Shown here in pieces: positions 41,319 to 47,754 of a stretch of 47,754 nt of DNA. Each line of letters begins with the position of its first letter. The stretch's first letter is position 1. The stretch is taken from NCBI RefSeq assembly GCF_012933655.1, contig NZ_JABBJJ010000054.1:1-47754 (forward strand), written 5' to 3'. The translations under genes and the position numbers were made by a program. The notes below the pieces were generated by a model. That model made no database searches and was not told where the DNA came from. It was given only the letters and a program-made list of their open reading frames with translations. Source of the stretch: Pyxidicoccus fallax (lineage in GTDB: Bacteria > Myxococcota > Myxococcia > Myxococcales > Myxococcaceae).

Positions 41319-41960
41319 CTAGCCGCCTTCGCCATCCACGGTCGTGATGCGGCCGAGTTCCTTGTCCTCGGGCCTGATGAGCCCTACGAGCCGCCAGCGA
41401 TGCCCCTCCCGCTCGTAGACTTCACCCGGCCTCGTCTCTCCCACGTAGGGAATCAGCTTCTGGATGCGGCATGACGTATCGAACTGGATGCGCACGAGCC
41501 ATCGCTGGTTGCTCGCCTTGAGGTCCTTGGGGGACATCGGCGAAGGAGCCCAGGGGTGACTGTGGAAGTCAGCGATGGGCACGGCCCGCCCTCGCCCATC
41601 CACGACGCGGCGCGGGGAGAAGCAGGACTTGCGCCTGGATGCGCCGACCAACTGTGTCTCTCCGAGGGGAGAGCCCTCACTGGCCTGGTAGATGCCATCA
41701 CCCAGTGAGTAGATGAGCCCGCAGTACTCCTGCCCATAGTCGCGCTCCCGAGCTCGCGGCAGCTTCAGCACTGCCGGACAGAGCTGGTCGATGACCGCGT
41801 CGACATCCCGGGAAGGTTCGACCTCGGCCCAGGGACCTCGCACCCATACCGTCCTGCTCCCGGGTTCGAAGCCGTAGGCCTCGGAGTCGGATGCCCGCTC
41901 TGACACGCCAGAACACCCGAATGAGCACAACGCGGCGGCCACACAAGCCCTGAAGAACAC
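41319..41960 (-). CDS. Lipoprotein-like protein with JAMM metalloprotease motif
   Basis: 213 residues. A short hydrophobic N-terminus with Cys16 (LCSFGCSG) suggests a lipid anchor, though position -3 is Ser rather than Leu. The JAB1/MPN metalloprotease signature is complete: Glu78 (YGQEYCGLIYSLGD), then His133-x-His135-Pro (DFHSHPWAP) and Ser143-Pro-Lys-Asp146 (MSPKDL), the H-x-H-x(7)-S-x-x-D zinc site. These enzymes remove ubiquitin-like tags or cleave isopeptide/peptide bonds. There is no ubiquitin-like, E1 or E2 protein in the neighbourhood and the export signal makes that role unlikely; cell-wall or prey substrates are possible. GTG 41960 has GGAG six bases upstream. Confidence 0.8.
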   Translation of the reverse strand: MFFRACVAAALCSFGCSGVSERASDSEAYGFEPGSRTVWVRGPWAEVEPSRDVDAVIDQLCPAVLKLPRARERDYGQEYCGLIYSLGDGIYQASEGSPLGETQLVGASRRKSCFSPRRVVDGRGRAVPIADFHSHPWAPSPMSPKDLKASNQRWLVRIQFDTSCRIQKLIPYVGETRPGEVYEREGHRWRLVGLIRPEDKELGRITTVDGEGG

Positions 41961-42098
41961 ATGTCACTCCCGAACGTCTCGCGCAGCTCAGCAGAAGTTC
42001 AGGAGACTCAGGAGTATCTGACAGGTGACGTAGCGTGGTGGGACTCGCCTCGACCCGGGCGAGGTCCATAGATTGTCTGCTCCGCACGAGAGGCGCCC

Positions 42099-42638
42099 AT
42101 GAAACTCCCGCTTCACGCCACGCTGTTGCTGGTCGCGCTCCTCAACTTCTTCCTGGTGTACGACCTGCTGATGGCCGCCTCGCTGTCGACGCCCTGGCTG
42201 GCCGGCGTCCTGGGCACGGGCCTCTTGCTGGGGTTTTTCGGCACCCGCGCGGCACCGCGAAAGGTGCGCGTCGGGCTGCTCCTGGGCTTCGTCGTGGGAA
42301 TCGGCGCCATCCGCGCCGCCGAGTGGAACTCGCGCAAGCCCTTCCTGCGCGACCTCTACTCCGTGAAACCCGGGATGACCCAGGCCGAGGTCGAGGCCAT
42401 CATGGGTCGCTACCTCCACGGCACGGGTTGGCCCGCCCATCCCCTGTCACCCACCGGCACCGTCGTCGATGCCGCGAGCGGCGCCACGCATGCCTCCACC
42501 TCGACTCCACGAGGCGAGCTCGCGCTGGCGGGCAGCATCGTCTACCGCCACACCAACGAGGGCTGGGCGAACTCCGACTGGGGCATCGTCCGCTTCGAGA
42601 ACGGCCGCGTCTCCGACGTCTCCTTCTCTCCCGATTGA
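42099..42638 (+). CDS. Membrane protein with BamE/SmpA-like domain
   Basis: 179 residues. Three hydrophobic segments (~5-27, ~31-49, ~57-76) followed by an extracytoplasmic or cytoplasmic part beginning YSVKPGMTQAEVEAIMGRYL, a phrase typical of BamE/SmpA/OmlA-type domains. The end (SDWGIVRFENGRVSDVSFSP) also fits that domain. No catalytic motif. GAGAGG lies five bases before ATG 42099. The function is unknown. It converges with the serine hydrolase gene (42652). Confidence 0.7.
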   Translation: MKLPLHATLLLVALLNFFLVYDLLMAASLSTPWLAGVLGTGLLLGFFGTRAAPRKVRVGLLLGFVVGIGAIRAAEWNSRKPFLRDLYSVKPGMTQAEVEAIMGRYLHGTGWPAHPLSPTGTVVDAASGATHASTSTPRGELALAGSIVYRHTNEGWANSDWGIVRFENGRVSDVSFSPD

Positions 42639-42651
42639 GTCCGCGACGGGC

Positions 42652-44385
42652 TCACCTCACCCGCACGCCACCCTCGAGCCTCTCCGCGCGCAGACGCCGC
42701 AGGCGACGATTGCTGATGGTCAACCCGTCGATTCCACCGGATGCCGCCCGTGTGAAGGTGACGGTGCCGAGTGAGCCGACGAAGCGGTCCCCGCCGACGG
42801 CATCCAGCACGACCTCGTCCCGCCGTGGCCAGCGTATCGCCAGCTTGCCGTCCGCGACGCGCACCGTGTAGGTCATGTCCACCTCGTCGCTGCGGTACTG
42901 CCCGGCGAAGGATGCCAGTGCCGAGTCCGCGGGCATGGGCGACGTCACACGGATGAAGGGCCGCGTCGTCGGCCAGGCATCCTGGATGCTCAACTCGCGC
43001 GGGGCATCGGCCGCCGGCTCCGAGAAGCGCCACACGTGCATCGACTCGCCCGGACGGAACGCGCCATTGCCAATGGGCACGAAGGCCGTGGGCACGCCAA
43101 CCTGGCGCAGCGCTCCGTCCTTGACCTCCAGCCGCACCACTTCGTCCGTCAGGGGACTCCAGTAGTTGCCGGCCAGCGCCGACAGCTCCGTCCCCGGCAG
43201 CGCGACGGCGGGCGGCATCACGTCTTTCATGCGCTCGCCCAGATACACCTCGGCCACCTTCCGCGTGAGGTCCGTGGGCGAAATCGTGGAGCCGTTGCAC
43301 AACGCGACGATGGCCAGCCGCGGGTCCGGGAAGAGGACGGCTTCCGTGCGGTAGCCGCCCTCCATGCCGTCGTGGCTCACCGTGCGCAGGCCGCGGTAAT
43401 CACCCAGATGCAGGCCGCCGCCATAGCCGGTGACGGTGCCGTCGTTCAACCTACCGGAGGTCAGCATCGACGCGACCAGCGCCTGCCCGCCGACGCGCGC
43501 GTCGAGCAGGTTCTGCTTCCACTTCAACAGGTCGCCGACCGTGGTGAGCAGGCTGGTGGAGCCGTAATGGTCGGTATTGGGGATGCTGAGCTTCCAGCCG
43601 CCGCCTTCGCGGGTGCCGTAGGCCGATGCGCGCCGGGGAACGAGCTCGGCGTGGTCGTCACGGAATCGGGTGTCGCTCATGCCGAGCGGCTTGAAGATGC
43701 GCTCGTCGGCGAACGCCTTCAGGGACTTGCCGGACACGCGCCGCACGATGACCGCCAGCAGGGTGTACGCGGCATTGCCGTACACAATCTCAGTGCCCGG
43801 AGCGAAGTTCACGCCGCGTTGCCGCGTCAGCGCCCAGAGGATGTCCGCTTCGGTGTACAGGTCGTCGCCGCGCCAGCCGGCCAGGTTCAACAACTGGCCT
43901 TGTTCGCGCAGGCCGTTGGTGTGGTGGAGCAGGTGCGCGATGGTGATGGTCTTCCCGGAGTCGGGCATCTCCGGCAGGTATTCGCGGATGTCGTCATCCA
44001 GCGACAGCTTGCCCTCTTGCGCCAGCAGCCCGATGGAGAACGCGGTGAACTGCTTGGAGATGGACGCGATGTGGAAGAGGGTCCGCGGCGTGATGGGGAC
44101 GTCGTGCTCCAGGTCCGACATGCCGTAGCCGCGCGCGTAGTCCAGCACGCCGTCGCGAGAGATGCCCACGGCGCAGCCGGGCGTGCTCTTGCCGCTCCAC
44201 GGCGCGAAGAGGGCGTCCACCTGCTTGTGCCGGTCCCTGGGCAGGGTGGCCGCGGCCCTCGCTCGGACGACCTCGGGCCGTGAGGCCAGGGGGGTAACGG
44301 TGCCGCCTCCCCCCGCGGCGGAGCTGGCGGGGGCGAACGTCAGACCCAGGAACAGGAACGACGACACGAGCAACTTGCGCGGCAT
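42652..44385 (-). CDS. Secreted serine hydrolase, beta-lactamase-like, with C-terminal domains
   Basis: 577 residues. Signal peptide (MPRKLLVSSFLFLGLTFAPASS). Beta-lactamase fold (~50-370): SxxK in HIASISKQFTAFS, Tyr-x-Asn in EIVYGNAAYTLL, and SHDGMEGGYRTEAV for the third box (HxG-type). Two C-terminal lipocalin-like repeats follow (LSALAGNYWSPLTDEVVRLE and LASFAGQYRSDEVDMTYTVR). Members with these repeats are usually peptidases or esterases, not antibiotic resistance enzymes. ATG 44385 has GGAAGG upstream. It is not closely similar to the serine hydrolase at 16912. Confidence 0.87.
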   Translation of the reverse strand: MPRKLLVSSFLFLGLTFAPASSAAGGGGTVTPLASRPEVVRARAAATLPRDRHKQVDALFAPWSGKSTPGCAVGISRDGVLDYARGYGMSDLEHDVPITPRTLFHIASISKQFTAFSIGLLAQEGKLSLDDDIREYLPEMPDSGKTITIAHLLHHTNGLREQGQLLNLAGWRGDDLYTEADILWALTRQRGVNFAPGTEIVYGNAAYTLLAVIVRRVSGKSLKAFADERIFKPLGMSDTRFRDDHAELVPRRASAYGTREGGGWKLSIPNTDHYGSTSLLTTVGDLLKWKQNLLDARVGGQALVASMLTSGRLNDGTVTGYGGGLHLGDYRGLRTVSHDGMEGGYRTEAVLFPDPRLAIVALCNGSTISPTDLTRKVAEVYLGERMKDVMPPAVALPGTELSALAGNYWSPLTDEVVRLEVKDGALRQVGVPTAFVPIGNGAFRPGESMHVWRFSEPAADAPRELSIQDAWPTTRPFIRVTSPMPADSALASFAGQYRSDEVDMTYTVRVADGKLAIRWPRRDEVVLDAVGGDRFVGSLGTVTFTRAASGGIDGLTISNRRLRRLRAERLEGGVRVR

Positions 44386-44561
44386 GGAGCCTTCCGGAGC
44401 AACGGGGTTGCGGAAGGCACCATCCCCACGCGAGCACCTCAGGGGGAGAGTGTTCAGCCGGTGGCGACGGGCATGCGGTGAACGGGCACCACCGTGCGGC
44501 GAACGGGCCGCCAGGGCTTCTCACCCAACCGAAGCCCGGCCCCGGTCCGGGCCCGCCGCGC

Positions 44562-45290
44562 TCACTCCACCGGACGCTGTGCCTCCGCTCGCAGCGCCGG
44601 GCTGCGGCGGTGCAGGCCCCGCGCCACCAGCGCCGTGAGCAGCGCCCACGCCAGCCCGGCCACCCAGCCCGCGAGCACGTCCGTGGGGTAGTGCACGCCC
44701 AGGTACACCCGCGTCAGCCCCACCATCAGACACAACAGCAGCGACACCCCGATGATGTACGCCTTGAGCCGCCGCCGCTGCGCGAGCTGCGCCATCAGCC
44801 CGCCGAGCGTCAGGTACACCGTGGCCGACAGCATCGCGTGCCCGCTCGGGAAGCTCTGGGTCATCACCTCCGTCAGGTGCGGCACCACCGAGGGCCGTGG
44901 CCGGGAGAAGAGCTGCTTGAGCAGCGTGTTCAACAGCGCGCCGCCCCCCGTGGCCGCCAGCACCAGCAGCAGCGTCCGGTAACGCCGCGCCAGCAGCAGG
45001 AATCCGCACACCGCCAGCGTGACGAGGAACAACACCGTCACCCCGCCGAGCGCCGTCACCTCCTCCGCCGACACCGCCAGCCACCAGGGGCCGCGCGCCT
45101 GGGACGGGTCCTTCGGGTCGCGCAGTATGCGCAGCGCGCGCTCGTCGAAATCCTGCGTCTCGCCCTCGGACACCTCGTCGGACAGGGCGATGAATCCCAG
45201 CAGGCACATGAATAGCAACAGCAACATGCCCAACAGTCGCGTCACCGCGACGTCCAGCCTCGTCATCCGCTCCCAGAGCCTGCGCCACAT
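44562..45290 (-). CDS. PAP2-family membrane phosphatase
   Basis: 242 residues, five or six transmembrane segments. The acid-phosphatase triad is complete: KQLFSRPRPS (C1), SFPSGHAMLSA (C2) and TRVYLGVHYPTDVLAG (C3). Such enzymes hydrolyse lipid phosphates, such as phosphatidate or undecaprenyl pyrophosphate. The last helix is followed by a short basic tail. ATG 45290 is chosen by position of the first helix; no ribosome binding site is seen, and an in-frame GTG 18 bases upstream could also be used. It sits 74 bp after the end of an ExbD gene. Confidence 0.88.
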   Translation of the reverse strand: MWRRLWERMTRLDVAVTRLLGMLLLLFMCLLGFIALSDEVSEGETQDFDERALRILRDPKDPSQARGPWWLAVSAEEVTALGGVTVLFLVTLAVCGFLLLARRYRTLLLVLAATGGGALLNTLLKQLFSRPRPSVVPHLTEVMTQSFPSGHAMLSATVYLTLGGLMAQLAQRRRLKAYIIGVSLLLCLMVGLTRVYLGVHYPTDVLAGWVAGLAWALLTALVARGLHRRSPALRAEAQRPVE

Positions 45291-45364
45291 GTTCGTGACA
45301 CTATGCACCCCGGCGTCATCTGGGACTCCGGAGTGCACGAAGTGTCGGCTGCTGCCCAGGGGGG

Positions 45365-45787
45365 CTACTCGGTGAGGACGCCCAGCTCCTCCGCGCCCGC
45401 GGCCCTCGCCCCATCCAGGGCCATCACCCACCGGCCGTAGCCCGCGCGGTCGTCCACCTTGAAGAACACGTGCCGCTGTCCCCGGGGCCGAGCGTCCAGG
45501 ACCTTCCGGAGTCGCGGCACGTAGTCCGCGTCCTCCACGGGCGTGTCATTCAGCGTCAGCCGTCCTTCCGGCGTGAGGCCCACCACCCACTGGGGCGGCG
45601 GGGGCTCCGACGGGGGACTGTCGGACGTCGCCGGGAGCTGCACGGCGATGTGCCGGTTCAGCAGCGGGGTGACGACCATGAAGATGATGAGCAGCACCAA
45701 CACCACGTCCACCAGCGGCGTGACGTTGATTTCCGACTGCACGGCGGGGGCCTTCACGAAGTGCTTCCGGGCGGTGTGCATGGCCAT
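45365..45787 (-). CDS. ExbD/TolR-family proton-channel protein, second copy
   Basis: 140 residues. One N-terminal transmembrane helix with the proton-relay Asp in NVTPLVDVVLVLLIIFMVV, then a periplasmic domain (WVVGLTPEGRLTLNDTPVED, RHVFFKVDDRAGYGRWVMAL). Partner of ExbB/TolQ/MotA-like channels, which power outer-membrane transport or other envelope work. It lies 8 bp downstream of the first ExbD gene, so the two are co-translated. ATG 45787 and ATG 45781 are both in frame; GGGGA upstream fits the second best. Confidence 0.9.
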   Translation of the reverse strand: MAMHTARKHFVKAPAVQSEINVTPLVDVVLVLLIIFMVVTPLLNRHIAVQLPATSDSPPSEPPPPQWVVGLTPEGRLTLNDTPVEDADYVPRLRKVLDARPRGQRHVFFKVDDRAGYGRWVMALDGARAAGAEELGVLTE

Positions 45788-45795
45788 TTCCCCGC

Positions 45796-46215
45796 TCACC
45801 GAGCCTCGAGCGATTCCACGCCGAACGACACCCGCTCCACCCCGGCCGCGCGCGCCAGCTTGATGACCTTGCGCACGTCCCCGCACGAGAGCGCCTGGTC
45901 CGCCTTGAGCAGGAACCGCCGCTCCGGATTCTTTCGCAGCTCCGTCTGGAGCCGCGCCTGGAGCGCGGCCTCGTCCGGGTATGCGTCGCTCGCCACGAAC
46001 ACCTTGCGGTCGGCCGTCACGGAGAGGATGAGCGGGTCCTTCTGCTCCTCCGACTCCACCCGGGCCGCCTTGGGCAGCTCCACCTCCTTCCCCTGCTGCA
46101 TCATGGGCGTGACGACCATGAAGATGATGAGGAGGACGAGCACCACATCGACGAGCGGGGTGACGTTGATGTCGCTCTTGACGCCACCCCGACCACCACC
46201 GGCGGACATTCCCAT
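45796..46215 (-). CDS. ExbD/TolR-family proton-channel protein, first copy
   Basis: 139 residues. Helix with Asp in INVTPLVDVVLVLLIIFMVV, followed by a periplasmic domain (ILSVTADRKVFVASDAYPDE, RRFLLKADQALSCGDVRKVI). The first ~13 residues are Gly-rich. No ExbB or TonB gene is within the window. AGGAG is nine bases before ATG 46215. A pair of ExbD genes with one ExbB elsewhere is common in myxobacteria. Confidence 0.9.
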   Translation of the reverse strand: MGMSAGGGRGGVKSDINVTPLVDVVLVLLIIFMVVTPMMQQGKEVELPKAARVESEEQKDPLILSVTADRKVFVASDAYPDEAALQARLQTELRKNPERRFLLKADQALSCGDVRKVIKLARAAGVERVSFGVESLEAR

Positions 46216-46329
46216 GCGCGGCTGCTCCTTGTTGGAAGGGACAGCGTCAGGGGAACACGGACGCGGAGGGGCGTTGGCGGACGCCCGTCCCGCATTCCGT
46301 CATGGTTCCGTCACGGGGCGGGCCCCACG

Positions 46330-46575
46330 CTACCGGGGCAGGCGGATGCGGTCCTTCCCCGCGCTGCCGAACGCCGCGCCGAGGACGCAGAAGAAGTGCA
46401 GGATGATGCCCGGGAAGACGAAGAACCAGTACCCGGCGCCCACCATGAGGAACCACAGCACCGCCCGGAACAGCTGCCCCTTGTAGAGCTGCCCCAGGCC
46501 GGGGAAGAAGAAGGACAGCAGCCCCGCGATGACGGCACTGAAGCGGCGCTCTTGGATGACGGTGGCGGTGGTCAT
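46330..46575 (-). CDS. TM2-domain-like small membrane protein
   Basis: 81 residues. Two hydrophobic helices with the TM2-like connection FFFPGLGQLYKGQLFRAVLW, then GAGYWFFVFPGIILHFFCVL. The function is not known. ATG 46575 has GGGAG six bases upstream; an ATG two codons earlier (46581) lies directly on that site, so it is less likely. It is upstream of the first ExbD gene on the same strand (114-bp gap). Confidence 0.75.
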   Translation of the reverse strand: MTTATVIQERRFSAVIAGLLSFFFPGLGQLYKGQLFRAVLWFLMVGAGYWFFVFPGIILHFFCVLGAAFGSAGKDRIRLPR

Positions 46576-46665
46576 GGACATCTCCCTTCCTCTCCCCGCC
46601 TATAAGAGGGGGGACGAAAGGACGAAAACGACGTGTCCGGCTGGACGCTCGGCTCACGAGCGGCG

Positions 46666-46693
46666 TTGTCTCCCCCCGTCCGGCTGCTATCAC
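46666..46693 (+). promoter_or_regulatory. Candidate promoter for the aldehyde dehydrogenase
   Basis: TTGTCT (46666-46671) and TATCAC (46688-46693) are 16 bases apart, about 4/6 matches each to the housekeeping consensus. AGGAGG at 46702-46707 and ATG at 46714 follow. Confidence 0.35.
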
Positions 46694-46713
46694 GGGATTC
46701 CAGGAGGACTTCC

Positions 46714-47754
46714 ATGGCCATCGCCACCATCGACCCGACCACGGGCAAGACGCTGCGCACCTTCCCCACGCACACCGCGGAGGAGCTGGAGGCGAAGCTC
46801 CAGCTCGCCGAGGACACGTTCCGCACCTACCGCCACACCTCCTTCGCCGAGCGCGCCACCTGGATGCGCCGCGCCGCGGAGCTGCTGGAGGCCGAGGCCC
46901 CCCGCTACGGCCGCATCATGACGGAGGAGATGGGCAAGCCGCTGGAGGCCGCCAAGGCCGAGGCCCGCAAGTGCGCCAGCGCCTGCCGCTACTACGTGTC
47001 CAAGGCCGAGGGCCTGCTGCGCGACCAGCCGATTGAGGTCGGCGGGGACCGCGCCTACGTGCGCTACCAGCCGCTGGGCCCGGTGCTGGCCATCATGCCG
47101 TGGAACTTCCCCTTCTGGCAGGTGGTGCGCTTCGCCGCCCCGGCGCTGATGGCGGGCAACGTGGGCCTGCTCAAGCACGCGCACAACGTCCCGCAGTGCG
47201 CGCTGGCGCTGGAGGAATTGTTCCTCCAGGCGGGCTTCCCGCGCGGCGCCTTCCAGGCGCTGATGATCGAGACGTCCGAGGTGAACCGCGTCATCGAGGA
47301 CCGGCGCGTGCGCGCGGTGACGCTCACCGGCAGCGAGGGCGCGGGCCGGGCGGTGGGCGCGGCGGCGGGCAAGGCCATCAAGAAGGTGGTGCTGGAGCTG
47401 GGCGGCAGCGACCCGTTCATCGTCATGCCCAGCGCGGACCTGGAGAAGGCGGTGGAGACGGCGGTGACGGCGCGGCTCATCAACAACGGCCAGTCCTGCA
47501 TCGCCGCCAAGCGCTTCATCGTCGCGGAGAGCATCGCCGCGGACTTCGAGCGCCGCTTCGTGGAGCGCATGAAGCGCATCACCGTGGGCGACCCCATGGA
47601 CCCGAAGACGGACCTGGGGCCCCTGGCCACCGAGGGCATCCTCAAGGGCCTGCACGCGCAGGTGGAGGAGAGCGTGAAGGCCGGCACGCGGCTGTTGTTG
47701 GGCGGCAAGCCCCTGGAGCGCCCGGGGAACTTCTACCCCGCCACCGTGCTGGCG
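46714..47754 (+). CDS. NAD(P)-dependent aldehyde dehydrogenase (succinate-semialdehyde type), 3' end outside window
   Basis: 347 residues visible, no stop before the edge. ALDH motifs: LGPVLAIMPWNFPFWQVVRF, the NADP-side LKHAHNVPQCA, Glu in KKVVLELGGSDPFIV and Cys in NNGQSCIAAKRFIV. The similarity to GabD-like enzymes of the type used for succinate semialdehyde is clear; lactaldehyde or other aldehydes remain possible. ATG 46714 has AGGAGG six bases upstream. It is a different ALDH subfamily from the tandem pair at 4760-7713. Confidence 0.88.
   Translation, partial: MAIATIDPTTGKTLRTFPTHTAEELEAKLQLAEDTFRTYRHTSFAERATWMRRAAELLEAEAPRYGRIMTEEMGKPLEAAKAEARKCASACRYYVSKAEGLLRDQPIEVGGDRAYVRYQPLGPVLAIMPWNFPFWQVVRFAAPALMAGNVGLLKHAHNVPQCALALEELFLQAGFPRGAFQALMIETSEVNRVIEDRRVRAVTLTGSEGAGRAVGAAAGKAIKKVVLELGGSDPFIVMPSADLEKAVETAVTARLINNGQSCIAAKRFIVAESIAADFERRFVERMKRITVGDPMDPKTDLGPLATEGILKGLHAQVEESVKAGTRLLLGGKPLERPGNFYPATVLA

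Noticed and set aside
41319-41960. Part of a ubiquitin-like or CBASS/Bil-type defence system
   Set aside because: No E1, E2 or ubiquitin-like gene, nor any defence effector, is seen nearby, and the protein seems exported.

Overview
The window is very GC-rich, densely coding DNA. Serine/threonine kinases with prokaryotic domain add-ons, many hybrid histidine kinases, Cys-rich lipoproteins with Pro-Asp-Ala-Gly-Thr linkers, and a neutral ceramidase together suggest a myxobacterium of the Myxococcus/Corallococcus type (Cystobacterineae). This is inference from gene content and codon use; no rRNA or other marker gene is present. I see no tRNA, rRNA, insertion sequence, prophage or CRISPR array.

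Layout. 1-1800: end of a fatty acid desaturase and an AraC-type regulator. 1912-3916 (minus): a PLD-like protein and a membrane histidine kinase. 4033-7713: TetR regulator and two tandem class-3-like aldehyde dehydrogenases, with a recognisable promoter/operator that may give a leaderless tetR mRNA. 7764-9549: a Cys-rich lipoprotein and a coupled pair of bacterial PH-domain membrane proteins. 9681-9960: first hairpin repeat array (78-bp period). 10082-13222 (minus): amidase and ABC-F ATPase. 13445-16110: B3/B4 tRNA-editing-like protein, a phosphotransferase with an apparent CTG start, and an SGNH hydrolase. 16241-19151: secreted protein, and a serine hydrolase divergent from a LysR regulator. 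19195-19470: second hairpin array (113-bp period). 19547-21244 (minus): DhaK-DhaL dihydroxyacetone kinase. 21394-25822: small protein, double cyclic-nucleotide-binding protein, CBS protein, nitronate monooxygenase, S37 peptidase. 25828-29356: gluconokinase, SWIM-finger ATP-dependent ligase, Ser/Thr kinase with C-terminal PilZ. 29521-33345: Cys-rich lipoprotein, SnoaL-like protein, neutral ceramidase. 33484-37935: PAS/GAF histidine kinase, hexapeptide acyltransferase, and a GAF histidine kinase lacking the phospho-accepting His. 38004-41960: DUF488, Cys-rich lipoprotein, histone-deacetylase-like enzyme, and two lipoprotein genes, one carrying a JAMM metalloprotease motif. 42099-47754: BamE-like membrane protein, serine hydrolase, PAP2 phosphatase, two ExbD proteins, a TM2-like protein, and an aldehyde dehydrogenase cut by the window edge.

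The genes form short transcription units rather than one large pathway. Plausible functional groups are aldehyde detoxification (TetR plus two ALDHs), membrane lipid handling (desaturase, ceramidase, PAP2), signal transduction (three histidine kinases, one Ser/Thr kinase, CNB and CBS proteins) and cell-envelope proteins. The features least explained by standard annotation are the two GGAATGG-N5-CCRTTCC hairpin arrays, both between convergent genes, and several enzymes with altered catalytic positions or unusual domain fusions.
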